A stretch of DNA of 64,000 bases from Toxorhynchites rutilus septentrionalis (lineage: Eukaryota > Arthropoda > Insecta > Diptera > Culicidae): NCBI RefSeq assembly GCF_029784135.1, contig NC_073745.1:198303807-198367806 (forward strand), given 5' to 3'. The position numbers were made by a program, and so were the translations under genes. Positions 1-10,296 of this stretch are shown here, in pieces (position 1 is the stretch's first letter; each line of letters starts with the position of its first letter). The notes beneath the pieces were generated by a model that searched no databases, had not been told where the DNA came from, and saw only the letters and a list, made by a program, of their open reading frames with translations.

Positions 1-208
1 TCAGATATGACAATATCCAAGCTTACTAATGTTATCGAGTAAAATATACTAAACTCTGGTAGGGATGCGGGTTTGTTGACAATATGTACAAAAAATTTGT
101 ACATTCTACTAATTTTGCATTACCAAATGTATTTAGTAGTTTTCGACCGAGGATTTTTCTAAGGGTAGGCAAATAGAACTATGGCAAGTGGTCCTCTCAC
201 GAGATGGC

Positions 209-214
209 TTTATT
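209..214 (-). promoter_or_regulatory. polyadenylation signal of the DUF3105 gene
   Basis: The minus strand reads AATAAA about 210 bases downstream of the stop codon at 423-425. It is the first canonical signal after the stop and is the likely 3' end signal. Confidence 0.45.
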
Positions 215-422
215 AGATCACGTGATTCCATCTGCGAAGTTCATCACTTCAGTCCATCTTGGGAGCAAAACTCTGCGATCAAAAGATACAAGGAGTCTGT
301 GGATTTGGAGCAAGAAAAAATACTAAGAGATCCTTTAGTTATAATTTGTTATTTAGTAACTGGTATGATTGTGTAAAATATCCGAAATATCACTGTTTTG
401 ACCTGAGTCATTCACTTTGTAA

Positions 423-1284
423 CTAATCTCGCTTTCTGTGTTTAGGGCACAACACATCGTCGTCTATGGTGGAAACGACTTGAGCTGGCGCCAGAAGCAG
501 ATGGTCATATTGGCCGTCGCGTGAAATCTGTTCCGGTCCTTTCAACGCATAGGTTCTAATAAAATTTTCTACCACGTCTCGCTGAAGGACAGAGAACTCT
601 AGCAGTGCACCCCAAGCAACGATTGCAAATGGTCGATCCTTAGACGGTAAATCTGAAGGAGTTATTATATGTCTGTACAGGCAACTTTTGACTATGAGTT
701 TCAATTCCTCGATTTGATGCTTATTGGCACAGGGATGATACAGGGCAATCACCGCACCATGCTCACTATTATGTACCCATCGCTGCGGCGGTACGTACTT
801 GTATTCCCCATAGCGTGGCCAAAGAGGACGATGTGTTCCGCTAGAAATAGAAAATACTATAGTTACAATCATTTTGTAACATTCCACCATCTTACAATGT
901 GGGAATTCGTTCAGCATATTGAATGCTCGTGTTCATACACTTATGCAATGCAACGTATGCATCCGGAATATCGTAAACGGTAATCAGTGGTTCCATGTTG
1001 TAATCCCCACGATAATCTCGCCTGTTATCCAAACACATGTATACTGTGGAGTGACGAATGTCGTAGGGATCAAAATCAATGCCGAGATTTTTATGTGCGT
1101 CATCGCATTTCTCATTCTCAACGCCCATTGGAATTCTCTTATGGTTGACAAGAGTCTGATTCGTGTCGTTCGAACGGCTTGTTTCCGAATCTGTGAGCGA
1201 TTTGTTTTTATTTTCTGGAGACTGAGGAAACCACACGCCACTCCATTCTATAAAAAGGATTATGAATAAACTTTGAATAAACAC
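423..1284 (-). CDS. secreted DUF3105-domain protein (TP53I13-like), two exons
   Basis: Exon 1 is 1284-896 and exon 2 is 840-423, separated by a 55-base intron (841-895) with donor GTAAGA and acceptor TTCTAG. Joining them gives a 268-residue protein, and the split codon restores the run [17 protein letters not shown]. Residues 1-19 are a hydrophobic signal peptide ([11 protein letters not shown]...). The conserved core follows the splice: [14 protein letters not shown], then ALYHPC, RHIITPS, AIVAWG and GQYDHLL. This WxHNxEHG pattern with paired cysteines is what I know from DUF3105 proteins, including vertebrate TP53I13; the biochemical role of the family is not established. The signal peptide implies entry to the secretory pathway. 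The first ATG of the open frame gives the signal peptide, which supports that start. The family call is from motif memory, not a search. No frameshift or stop is seen, so the gene looks intact. Confidence 0.72.
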
Positions 1285-1942
1285 CAGTCATTCATGATAT
1301 CGTAAATGCGCGCAGTTATCGGTATTTACAAATTTTGCAACCGACAATTGGACACAGATAATTAATTCTTTCAAGTACTTCCAACTACAGCCCTTTACCT
1401 TTTTCGCAGGCTCTAGGTCCTATTGCCATAAGCAGATATAGAAGAAAATGCAACATAGCCGGATAAATCCAATTCGTCTCGTATACACTGAGTGTACTAT
1501 CAATAAACTGAAGATAAAAGAAAAGTTTTCAGATGAATGAGCCTACGTTGCAACATATATTTGTAAACAAATCGATTTCCGAATTGCATCTCATTGTATG
1601 GACCGAAATGTTGCCAGTTTATTTATTTGTCACTGATTACAACAGAGGAAGTACTAGAAACCAAAATTACTTTTGTTACAAGAGTGCTCATAATCCCCTA
1701 ACATTTTGCGGACCGCTCACGAGATTTCTCGTGTTTCGCGTTCCGTCTGTAACGGATGGAACACGAAATAACGCGTGTTTTTTACACTTGATGGTTAAAT
1801 CCATGGTCTGCCAAGAATCTCACAAGACCTACCGATGGTTCGCCTTCGTCTCATCCAGACCGAAGGGAACGATCTCATTCGTAGCATCCGAACAAATGAA
1901 GCGTACAAGTTTGCCCCAAAACGTGCGGTCCTTAATATGTTA
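1285..1942. other. intergenic stretch, no supported gene
   Basis: This would contain the promoter of the minus-strand DUF3105 gene. An open frame at 1533-1943 (+) shows no recognisable domain and runs into the MITE, so it is not called. No clear TATA box or repeat was recognised. Confidence 0.4.
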
Positions 1943-2465
1943 AGACGCGTCCACATTACGCCAATCGGGCTTGGCCGCCCGGTAAAGCCGAATAAAGTGC
2001 GCTACACATACAACGTCCCGTCACCGTGAAGTCAACGTAAAGGAATGAAATGTCAAATATTATCCCATGGAAATCGTATAGCATTCACATACACAATCAC
2101 CGGCAACTTTGACGTCGGCAAAATAAGTCCAAGAGAATAGTTGACGGGACGGTGACGGTGACGCTGTATGTGTAGCGCACTTAAATGTGGACGTGCCGCC
2201 CGGGCTTGCCGACGTACCGAAAACCGACTCGAATCAAACCGAACCCAACCTGAAACAAGTGAGCCCGGTTCGAGAAAGTCGAACCAAAACAAAACGAAGT
2301 AAATTAGCGTTGGCGACATAGTGCTTTGTGTGTTCGTGACGGCTTCGTGCATCCGATGGGACTTCGGCTTCGTGCACCCGATGGGGCGTCCACATTACAT
2401 AACGAACCGAATATGCCGCATGGTACAGGCCGATCGGCATCATTCGGCATAATGTGGACGCGCCT
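1943..2465. mobile_element. PIF/Harbinger-type MITE with TTA target duplication
   Basis: The left end reads AGACGCGTCCACATTACGCC and the right end is its inverse (GGCATAATGTGGACGCGCCT), two mismatches in 20. Both are flanked by TTA (1940-1942 and 2466-2468). A second, internal inverted pair lies at about 1998-2030 and 2135-2182 (GTGCGCTACACATACA and its complement). There is no transposase frame. A 3-bp TWA duplication is typical of PIF/Harbinger; the assignment is by that criterion only. Confidence 0.6.
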
Positions 2466-2764
2466 TTACACGATAAATAATAATGAAATTACTTCATCAG
2501 AATCGAAATAACAACGATCGTGCAAGCACGGCAGTGGATCTTCATACAAATAACTCGTCGAAAAGTGTCTCCTTTTTCACCGCTTGTTTACATCGACGAA
2601 TATATTTTTTTCCACTATGTTTCGTAGGAGAGTGTATGCATATTGACAGAGATCTACTACGAGGTGTTCAATGAAGGATGAAAGGTGGGAATGTTTATGT
2701 TTATATTAGGCTGTCATAAAAGTCCTGCGGTATTTTTTTTAAATTTTCATTTGTTCATTAAATG

Positions 2765-4317
2765 AGTTTTTTTTTTATCCAAAATATATATTTTTATTAA
2801 GGCTCATATGGCGTCAGCCTAACGGGGCCGGGAGTTCAATATTTCGACAATGTTTGCTTACAACTATGTTAGTAATATGTAACCGATTACTCGCGGTTGG
2901 CTCGAGGTTAGTATTACAAGTGTTCTCATAATTGGTATGTTGCAGTCTTCGATGCTCTGTACGTGTGCCCGACATGGGATACCTCCTATTGGGATGCAGC
3001 TGACCATTAATCAGCAACGCCCCCCTAGTCTGTACCCCATATCTAGCGTGGTGCGTCTTTCTCGACTCGAGGAATCCAGGATAGAATGGTCACTAGCCGG
3101 CGCAATCATCAGCTCGTGTAGAGTTGTCATAAGCGGTACAACCTTTGGCTCTTGTTGAATGATCAGTGGACTGCACAACCTTTGGCCCGTGTATCTGTAA
3201 AGAGTGTGTGTATGTATTGCCGCGACTAAGTAAAAGTTTATCGTTTGGATAGGAGGGATATGAAACGGGGACACAACGAAGGAAACATCATTAAACGTTG
3301 ACATCGGCGTTTCTGAGGAACAGGTATAGATGAAGCAGAAGATCAGGATCACAGCTACCTAAGATATCCCGGACGGGGATCTCCGATTGTCTGCCTTGTG
3401 CTCTCAGTGCTCTAGAGAGCTGAGAGCGAGCAGCATGGAACCGGATACACGACCAGACAGTATGCTCGATGTCGTGGTAGCCATCGCCACAATCACAAAG
3501 ATTGTTTGCTGCGAGCCCAATGCGATAGAGATGCGCGTTTAGGTTGTAGTGATTGGACATAAGCCGAGATATCACGCGAATGAAATCACGACCTACATTC
3601 AATCCCTTGAACCATGCACTCGTCGAGACCTTAGGGATAATCGTGTGTAACCAACGACCGAACTCATCAACACTCCACATGCGCTGCCAACTTACGAGCG
3701 TATACTGACGAGGAATGTGGAAAAATTCATTATAAGCAATTTGCCTTTCAAAAAGTGTGCCTTCTAAAGAGCCCACCTTAGCTAGCGAGTCCGCTTTCTT
3801 ATTCCCCGGAATCGAGCAATGAGAGGGAACCCATGCTAAGGTAATCTTGAATAATTTTTCGACCAAAACACTCAATAGTTGTCTTATTCTTGTTAGGAAA
3901 TAAGATGAGCATTTATCAACTTTCATTGAGCGGATTGCCTCTATTGAGCTGAGACTGTCTGAAAAAATAAAATAGTGGTCGATGGGCAATGTTTCAATGA
4001 TCCCTAATGCGTAATATATCGCACCCAGTTCAGCGACATACACGGAACAAGGATCTTTGAGTTTGAAAGAGGCACTGGAATTTTCATTGAAGATGCCGAA
4101 GCCAGTGGACCCGTTTATGAATGAACCGTCAGTAAAGAACATTTTATCAGATCTAACTTTCCCATATTCTGCCGAAAATATCGGCGGAATAGAATCGGAG
4201 CGTAGGTGATCTGGGATTTCATGGATTTTTTGTCGCATGGACAGATCAAAAATGACAGAGGAATTGCAGAAGTATGGGAAACAAACTTGGTTGGAGATGC
4301 CTGGTGAAGGGTGCACG
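2765..4317 (-). mobile_element. 5'-truncated I-clade LINE copy
   Basis: A T run at about 2770 (the poly-A end on the minus strand) is followed by a 3' UTR of about 0.5 kb and the C-terminal third of ORF2. The 3' UTR is nearly identical to the copy at 34960-35540. The element stops abruptly where the mariner region begins, near 4318, and no further LINE sequence was recognised beyond the mariner. It is a different subfamily from the full-length copy at 6261-12304: protein similarity is clear but divergent, and the 3' UTR differs. Confidence 0.75.
3291..4316 (-). CDS. LINE ORF2 C-terminal fragment with RNase H domain
   Basis: This 341-codon open frame aligns end to end with the last third of ORF2 at 6613-10296. 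The RNase H catalytic residues are visible in order: FFTDGS (D), VAELGAIYYAL (E), FSDSLSSIEA (D), then WVPSHCSIPGNKKADSLAK (H and D). A zinc-binding C-terminal motif CDCGDGYHDIEHTVWSC follows. RNase H in this family would degrade the RNA strand during target-primed reverse transcription. The reverse transcriptase and endonuclease domains are absent, so the frame is not an autonomous gene; its apparent start is an internal methionine. Confidence 0.75.
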   Translation of the reverse strand: MHPSPGISNQVCFPYFCNSSVIFDLSMRQKIHEIPDHLRSDSIPPIFSAEYGKVRSDKMFFTDGSFINGSTGFGIFNENSSASFKLKDPCSVYVAELGAIYYALGIIETLPIDHYFIFSDSLSSIEAIRSMKVDKCSSYFLTRIRQLLSVLVEKLFKITLAWVPSHCSIPGNKKADSLAKVGSLEGTLFERQIAYNEFFHIPRQYTLVSWQRMWSVDEFGRWLHTIIPKVSTSAWFKGLNVGRDFIRVISRLMSNHYNLNAHLYRIGLAANNLCDCGDGYHDIEHTVWSCIRFHAARSQLSRALRAQGRQSEIPVRDILGSCDPDLLLHLYLFLRNADVNV

Positions 4318-4332
4318 TTACAATCATCTGTT

Positions 4333-5358
4333 TTAAGTAAAATATGCGCCGTTTTGTTCGATGACTTGTTCCCAACGAGATGCCAACTTCATAATACCCC
4401 TGTTATAGAAGCTCGCTTTCTTATTGGCAAAAAACTCGGATAGCCAATTTTCACAGGCCTCTTTTGTGGCTAACTTCTGACTACCTAGCTCGTTCGCCAT
4501 GGACAAAAACAGGTGGTAGTCACTTGGTGCAAGGTCCGGACTATACGGCGGATGCAAAAGAACCTCCCATCCGAGCTCCCGGAGCTTCTGGCGCGCCACC
4601 AAAGAAGTGTGTGGCCTGGCGTTGTCCTGATGGAAGACAATGCGGCCTCTGTTTATCAAAGATGGCCTCTTCTTCATGAGTGCTACCTTCAAGCGGTCCA
4701 GTTGTTGGCAGTACAGGTCCGAATTGAGCGTTTGGCCATAAGGAAGCAGCTCATAATAGATTATTCCTTGACCATCCCACCAAACACACAGCAGAACCTT
4801 CCTGGCCGTTAATGAGGGCTTGGCCACCGTCTGAGCCGCTTCAGCGGGCTTCGACCACGACCGTTTGCACTTCACGTTGTCGTAAGTGACCCACTTTTCA
4901 TCGCCAGTCACCATCCGCTTCTGAAACGGGTCGATTTTGTTGCGATTCAGCAGCGATTCACATGCGTCGATACGGTCAAAGATGTTTTTTTGCGTCAACG
5001 TGTGTGGCACCCATACATCGAGCTTCTTTGTGAATCCAAGCTTCTTCAAATGGTTAATAACGATTTGATGACTTATCCCCAGCTCTTGGCCGATGCTACG
5101 GCTGCTACTATGCCGGTCTTTCTCGGCTAATTCAGCGATTTTATCGCAATTTTCGACGACAGGCCTTCCGGAGCGTGGCGCATCTTCGACAACCTCTACA
5201 TCAGAACGAAAACGTTGAAACCATCGTTGTGCGGTGGAAATGGAAACTGTATCGGGTCCATAAACTGCACAAATTTTATTGGCAGCTTGAGATGCATTTT
5301 TGCCTTTGTCATAGTAGTACTGTAAAATATGTCGGATTTTCTCTTTATTCTGCTCCAT
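4333..5358 (-). CDS. mariner-family transposase, intact (DD34D)
   Basis: This is a full-length 341-residue frame, the usual size for mariner transposases. The N-terminus (about 1-110) has the two helix-turn-helix units that bind terminal repeats, ending in the linker RSGRP at 62-66. A WVPHTL motif is at 116-121 (canonical WVPHEL). The catalytic triad is D153 (TGDEKW), D245 (HQDNARPH) and D280 (YSPDLAPSDYHLF), with exactly 34 residues between the second and third aspartates. No internal stop or frameshift is present. The protein would cut and paste its own element at TA sites. Clear matching terminal inverted repeats were not found on either side, so the element may be incomplete even though the gene is open. 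It abuts the truncated LINE on its 3' side. Confidence 0.88.
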   Translation of the reverse strand: MEQNKEKIRHILQYYYDKGKNASQAANKICAVYGPDTVSISTAQRWFQRFRSDVEVVEDAPRSGRPVVENCDKIAELAEKDRHSSSRSIGQELGISHQIVINHLKKLGFTKKLDVWVPHTLTQKNIFDRIDACESLLNRNKIDPFQKRMVTGDEKWVTYDNVKCKRSWSKPAEAAQTVAKPSLTARKVLLCVWWDGQGIIYYELLPYGQTLNSDLYCQQLDRLKVALMKKRPSLINRGRIVFHQDNARPHTSLVARQKLRELGWEVLLHPPYSPDLAPSDYHLFLSMANELGSQKLATKEACENWLSEFFANKKASFYNRGIMKLASRWEQVIEQNGAYFT

Positions 5359-5924
5359 ATTTGCGACACTATCACCCTTATTCTCATTTACGGCCGTATC
5401 CGTATATTGATTCGTCGGATATGATACGTCGTCAAAGAAAAAGCTATCCTCATTTACGGCCGTATTTCTGTGTACTAGATTTGTTTGGTAAACTGTTTTA
5501 TCGACATCGATGAGAGATGTTTTTTTTTATTTTTTCACTTCTGTTTTGTTTTCATTTGAGATTCCTACATTGTGTACAGTTTTTGTCGGTAAAAAACGGA
5601 AAATCCCGGTTTTCTGAGTGATCCGCAGACATTTTACTGTGCGAATGTCGATTATGACCAAGTTATTCGGGTTAATTCATAACAGCACGATTGATCCAAT
5701 GTGACAACAAATCGATGATATGTGAATGGAATCCGCCGGATGATAAATGCATTAGTGTAGTCGCGTGAAATTCATGTCAGCTTGCGTGTGTAACTGCATG
5801 CGACATTTATTATATCAAAATTGAAGCAGGCAAGTCGGAGCACTAGAGGTATGAAACGGCCAATTGCACATGTTCACAATAATAACCTTCTTTTCCCTCC
5901 CTCAGCACTGTCACATTCACCCTT
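5359..5924. other. non-coding flank of the mariner
   Basis: No gene is supported. A short direct repeat containing TCATTTACGGCCGTAT occurs twice, at about 5386-5401 and 5452-5467. The stretch probably includes the 5' untranslated part of the mariner and older sequence. Confidence 0.35.
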
Positions 5925-6260
5925 GAACGAAAGCTCCAGCCGTTCGGAACCATTCGGCAGCGGTTTTCTCGAATGTCAACCTGAAGGAAGTAAATCATAT
6001 GTGCTCACTTAATGCCGGAACGTATCCGGACAGTTCGGCTCTTGGAACCGAATATTCAGTACAAATAGGAACAGGAAGCTTCTCAATAGTTTGGTGTTAT
6101 AACGATGCGAATGGATCTTCAGGACTCGAGTGGTCTGACTCCTTCGAGACAGAGCACGTGACTCAGACGACAAATGTAACTTACTCGAGCAGCATGGCAA
6201 TGCTTAAGCCAGGAACCAGCAGTGCCGAGTTTGGTCAAGAAGTTGAAATTCACAATCTAC
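5925..6260 (+). pseudogene. DDB1 pseudogene, part 1 (before the LINE insertion)
   Basis: Translation from about 5960 gives VFSNVNLKEVNHMCSLN, then a run resembling YPDSSALGTEYSVQIGT and later EFGQEVEIHNL. This is the central part of DDB1 (damage-specific DNA-binding protein 1), the large beta-propeller adaptor of CUL4 ubiquitin ligases. Upstream of about 5950 the similarity fades, and the segment between the two conserved runs is poorly conserved. The frame is cut by the LINE immediately after the codons for HNL and resumes at 12305. Frameshifts in part 2 make this a pseudogene. Confidence 0.75.
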
Positions 6261-6612
6261 TTTTTTTTTTTTTATAAATTCGTTTATTTTTACAGGCTCA
6301 GTTACATAAGTTTAAAGGAGCCGAAATCTTAAATATATTTTTAAAACTATATATATGAACAATTTTCTTAAATCTATGGTTAGTAATGTGGGAAACCGAT
6401 TACTCGTGGTGGACTCGAGATTAAAAGGGTGACATTTTCTCAGGAAAAGGATGGGGTATAAGGAAATTATTACAATGTTGATAATCACACACACTCAATT
6501 CTTAAATCTATTCGTACATCAGTTGTGAATTTACATTTCATTCTTCTGTTTATAGCAAGCGGACCAATTACTCACAAAGGAAGAAATGGAGGGTATAAGG
6601 ATATAAGGATAA

Positions 6613-9600
6613 TCACACACGAACATCGATAGATTTAAGGAAAACATATATTTGGGACATGTAATCAAGGTCTAACCGAGCCAACACATCTCTCACCGGC
6701 ACATTGGGCTGCCTTCCTCTAGCCCGAAGGGAGTTCTCTAAATTCGATCTGGCAACAAGATACACCTCACACGACCAAACAACGTGTTCGATGTCGTGGT
6801 AACCTCGGCCACAAACGCAGATATTGCTGCCGGCCAGATTGAAACGAAAGAGTAGCGCATCTAACGAAGAGTGATTGGACATGAGTCGGGAGAAGGTGCG
6901 AATAAAGTCCCGACTCAAGTCCAGACTTTTGAACCATGGTTTGAGGCTAACCTTAGGGATAATCGAGTGAAGCCACCGGCCCAATTCATCTTCGTTCCAT
7001 TTGCGTTGCCAGTTAGCGATGGTATTTTTACGGACTAAAGAGTAAAATTCATTGAAGGCGATTTGACGCTGATAAATATCGCCTTCAATCGCACCTACCT
7101 TTGCTAATGAGTCAGCCCTCTCATTACCCGGAATTGAACAATGAGAAGGGACCCACACAAAGGTAATGACATAACAGCGTCTGGATAAAGCACTCAAAAT
7201 TTTTCGTATTCTCTCAAGGAAGTACGGCGAGTGCTTTTCCGGCCTCACTGAACGGATAGCTTCGACAGAGCTAAGACTATCCGTTACAATGTAATAGTGT
7301 TCAACAGGTCGTGAGGCGACGCTGTCCAGCGCCCAATGAATTGCTGCCAATTCAGCAATATACACTGAGCAAGGATTCTGAAGACTATGTGAGGTGCTAA
7401 AAAATTCGTTGAACACTCCAAATCCTGTGGACTCATTTATAGTGGACCCATCAGTAAAGTACATATTATCACAATTGATACCCCTATATTTTTCATCGAA
7501 GATCGTTGGAGCGATCCTCGATCGTTGGTAATCTGAATATCCATGGATATATTGCTTCATGGACAGATCAAAATGCACAGAGGAATTGATGTAGTCAGGG
7601 AAACAAACACGGTTGGGAATATACGAAGAAGAATCAACCTGCATGGAGATGAATTCATGATATGAACTCATGAATCCGGAGTGAAAATTTAGCTCGATCA
7701 GCCGCTCAAAATTTCCGATCACCAATAGATTCATGACCTTACACCGGATGAAGAACCGAAGAGATAATAAATTGAAGCGATCTTTTAGTGGGAGTAGGCC
7801 TGCCAAAACCTCGAGACTCATGGTATGCGTTGAGGGCATACATCCCAACGCAATACGGAGACAAAGATACTGAATTCGCTCGAGTTTAATTAAGTGTGTT
7901 TTGGCAGCTGATTGAAAACAGAAACTGCCATACTCCATCACTGAGAGAATAGTTGTTCTATACAACATTATAAGATCTTCGGGATGGGCTCCCCACCAGG
8001 TGCCGGTAATTGTACGGAGAAAATTTATTCTTTGTTGGCATTTTTTACTCAGATACCTAATATGGGCCCCCCAAGTACATTTGGAGTCGAACCAGACCCC
8101 AAGATACTTGAATGACATAGCATGAGTGATCGGTTTACCCAAAAGTTGAAGCTTTGGTTTTGCTGGTCTATGCTTCCTAGAAAAAACCACCATCTCTGTT
8201 TTCTCCGTGGAGAATTCGATCCCTAGCCCAATGGCCCAGGTTGAAAAATTGTTCAAAGTATCTTGTAAGGGTTCTTGTAGGTCGGATTCTGTTGATCCTA
8301 CGACAGAGACCACTCCATCATCTGCAAGTTGTCTTAGGCTGCAATTTTGTGTAAGGCAATTGTCGATGTCGCTTACATAGAAGTTGTACAAAAGGGGGCT
8401 TAAACATGAGCCCTGGGGGAGGCCCATGTAAGAGACCCGACTTACTGCCGAATCTCCGTGAGAAAAGTTCAAATGCTTCTCACAAAGCAAGTTATATAAC
8501 ATATTATGCAATAGAGGCGGTAGACCCCGAGAGTGTAATTTGTCTGACAAAACCTCTATTGAAACAGAATCAAAGGCCCCCTTTATGTCCAAGAATACTG
8601 AAGCCATTTGTTTTTTTTCGGCGTAAGCCATTTGAATTTCTGAAGAAAGCAACGCAAGACAATCATTCGTCCCCTTGCCCCTGCGGAACCCATATTGTGT
8701 ATCTGAGAGTAAGCCATTCGTTTCAACCCAACGATCAAGGCGAAACAAGATCATTTTCTCCAACAATTTCCGTATACAAGACAGCATTGCTATTGGGCGG
8801 TACGAATTGAAGTCGGACGCGGGTTTTCCGGGTTTTTGAATAGCTATAACTCGTACTTGTCTCCAATCATCTGGAACAATATTATTCTCCAGAAACCGAT
8901 TGAATAAATTCAACAAGCGATGTTTCGCCACATCAGGGAGGTTTTTCAGCAAGTTGAACTTAATTCTATCCGATCCCGGAGCAGAATTGTTACATGAAAG
9001 CAGAGCAAGAGAGAATTCTACCATCGAAAACTCGGAATCAAGATCGCACCTATCTTGTGGTATATCTCGAACAATTTTTTGCACAGGAGCGGAATCAGGA
9101 CAAACCTTCCGTGCAAAATTAAAAATCCATCGATGTGAATATTCCTCGCTTTCATTGGATGAAGAGCGATTTCTCATGTTTCGAGCCACTTTCCATAATT
9201 TTTTCATTGACGTTTCTCGTGACAAACCTCCCACGAAATTTCGCCAATAAGCACGTTTTTTCCCTTTGATCAAGTTTTTAAATTGATTTTCAAGGTCCAA
9301 ATACGATTGAAAATTTTCAATGGTTCCACGTTTCCGAAAAGCTTTGAATGCGTTCGATTTATCCTGATAAAGCTTGGAACATTGGCTATCCCACCATGGA
9401 TTGGGAGGCCTTCGACGAATAGTGGAGCCTGGGATGGGTTTCGTTTGAGCGCGAACCGCGCTGTCATAGATCAAACGAGAAAGGAAGTTATACTCCTCCA
9501 ATGGAGGTAAACCATCTCTGGAATTGATGGCTAGAGCAATCGCGTCCGCATATTTTTTCCAGTCAATGTGTCTTGTGAGGTCATATGCCATGTTTATAGA

Positions 9601-10296
9601 TTCAGAAAAATTCGACCCATTGGTGATGGAAATTTTGATTGGCATGTGATCACTACCGTTGGGATCCTGAATTACATTCCACTTGCAATCTAACGATAGT
9701 GAATTCGAGCAAAGCGAGAGGTCAAGAGCACTTGGGTTAGCAGGAGGTTTAGGTACACGTGTTGTTTCCCCAGTGTTCAAAACGGTCATATTGAAGCTGT
9801 TACAAAGATCATATATCAACAGTGAACGATTGTCGTCGTACTGTTCCCCCCAGGCAGTTCCGTGAGAATTGAAGTCTCCCAAGATCAATCGTGGCTCAGG
9901 AAGGAGTGAGCACATGTCAACAAGTTGCTTGCGGCTAACCGCAGCTCTCGGAGGCCAATACAAGCTGACAATACAGAGGTCTTTTCCTCTGATGTTTGCA
10001 TGACAAGCAACAGCTTCAATCCCTCCAATAGGTGGAAGGTCAATTCGAAAAAATGAGTGGCACTTATTGATCCCCAATAGCACCCCTCCGTATCTGTCAT
10101 CACGGTCCAAGCGTATAATATTAAAATCGTGGAAAGAGAGATCATCTCGCGAAGAAAGCCAAGTTTCGGACAGAGCAAAAACATCACAATTGAAGTTATG
10201 AATTAAAAATTTGAATGTATCCAATTTAGGGATAAGACTACGACAATTCCACTGTAAAACAGTGATATCTCCGACCTCTCTATTTGAATTAGACAT
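6613..10296 (-). CDS. LINE ORF2: endonuclease, reverse transcriptase and RNase H
   Basis: The frame is intact, about 1,227 residues. Domains in order: an AP-like endonuclease (about 10-225) with WNCRS, catalytic SETWLS (E near 45), GDFNSHG (about 141) and SDHMPI (about 216). Next is a reverse transcriptase (about 480-760) with FNSYRPIAMLSC, FLDIKGAFDSVS, GLPQGSCLSPLL and the catalytic box QLADDGV near 657-663 (ADD instead of the common FADD/YADD). Then RNase H with FTDGS (D about 950), AELAAI (E about 983), TDSLSS (D about 1007) and PSHCSIPGNERADSLAK (H, D), and a C-terminal zinc motif CVCGRGYHDIEHVVWSC. It nicks DNA and copies the element RNA at the nick. The ATG overlaps the ORF1 stop by eight bases, suggesting termination-reinitiation. 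Confidence 0.92.
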   Translation of the reverse strand: MSNSNREVGDITVLQWNCRSLIPKLDTFKFLIHNFNCDVFALSETWLSSRDDLSFHDFNIIRLDRDDRYGGVLLGINKCHSFFRIDLPPIGGIEAVACHANIRGKDLCIVSLYWPPRAAVSRKQLVDMCSLLPEPRLILGDFNSHGTAWGEQYDDNRSLLIYDLCNSFNMTVLNTGETTRVPKPPANPSALDLSLCSNSLSLDCKWNVIQDPNGSDHMPIKISITNGSNFSESINMAYDLTRHIDWKKYADAIALAINSRDGLPPLEEYNFLSRLIYDSAVRAQTKPIPGSTIRRRPPNPWWDSQCSKLYQDKSNAFKAFRKRGTIENFQSYLDLENQFKNLIKGKKRAYWRNFVGGLSRETSMKKLWKVARNMRNRSSSNESEEYSHRWIFNFARKVCPDSAPVQKIVRDIPQDRCDLDSEFSMVEFSLALLSCNNSAPGSDRIKFNLLKNLPDVAKHRLLNLFNRFLENNIVPDDWRQVRVIAIQKPGKPASDFNSYRPIAMLSCIRKLLEKMILFRLDRWVETNGLLSDTQYGFRRGKGTNDCLALLSSEIQMAYAEKKQMASVFLDIKGAFDSVSIEVLSDKLHSRGLPPLLHNMLYNLLCEKHLNFSHGDSAVSRVSYMGLPQGSCLSPLLYNFYVSDIDNCLTQNCSLRQLADDGVVSVVGSTESDLQEPLQDTLNNFSTWAIGLGIEFSTEKTEMVVFSRKHRPAKPKLQLLGKPITHAMSFKYLGVWFDSKCTWGAHIRYLSKKCQQRINFLRTITGTWWGAHPEDLIMLYRTTILSVMEYGSFCFQSAAKTHLIKLERIQYLCLRIALGCMPSTHTMSLEVLAGLLPLKDRFNLLSLRFFIRCKVMNLLVIGNFERLIELNFHSGFMSSYHEFISMQVDSSSYIPNRVCFPDYINSSVHFDLSMKQYIHGYSDYQRSRIAPTIFDEKYRGINCDNMYFTDGSTINESTGFGVFNEFFSTSHSLQNPCSVYIAELAAIHWALDSVASRPVEHYYIVTDSLSSVEAIRSVRPEKHSPYFLERIRKILSALSRRCYVITFVWVPSHCSIPGNERADSLAKVGAIEGDIYQRQIAFNEFYSLVRKNTIANWQRKWNEDELGRWLHSIIPKVSLKPWFKSLDLSRDFIRTFSRLMSNHSSLDALLFRFNLAGSNICVCGRGYHDIEHVVWSCEVYLVARSNLENSLRARGRQPNVPVRDVLARLDLDYMSQIYVFLKSIDVRV

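Noticed and set aside
1533..1943. 136-codon open frame on the plus strand
   Set aside because: No domain, unusual composition and it enters the MITE; likely chance.
2708..2732. Mariner-like inverted repeat end (CATAAAAGTCCTGCGG)
   Set aside because: It resembles mariner ends but no partner end or transposase in the right orientation was found.
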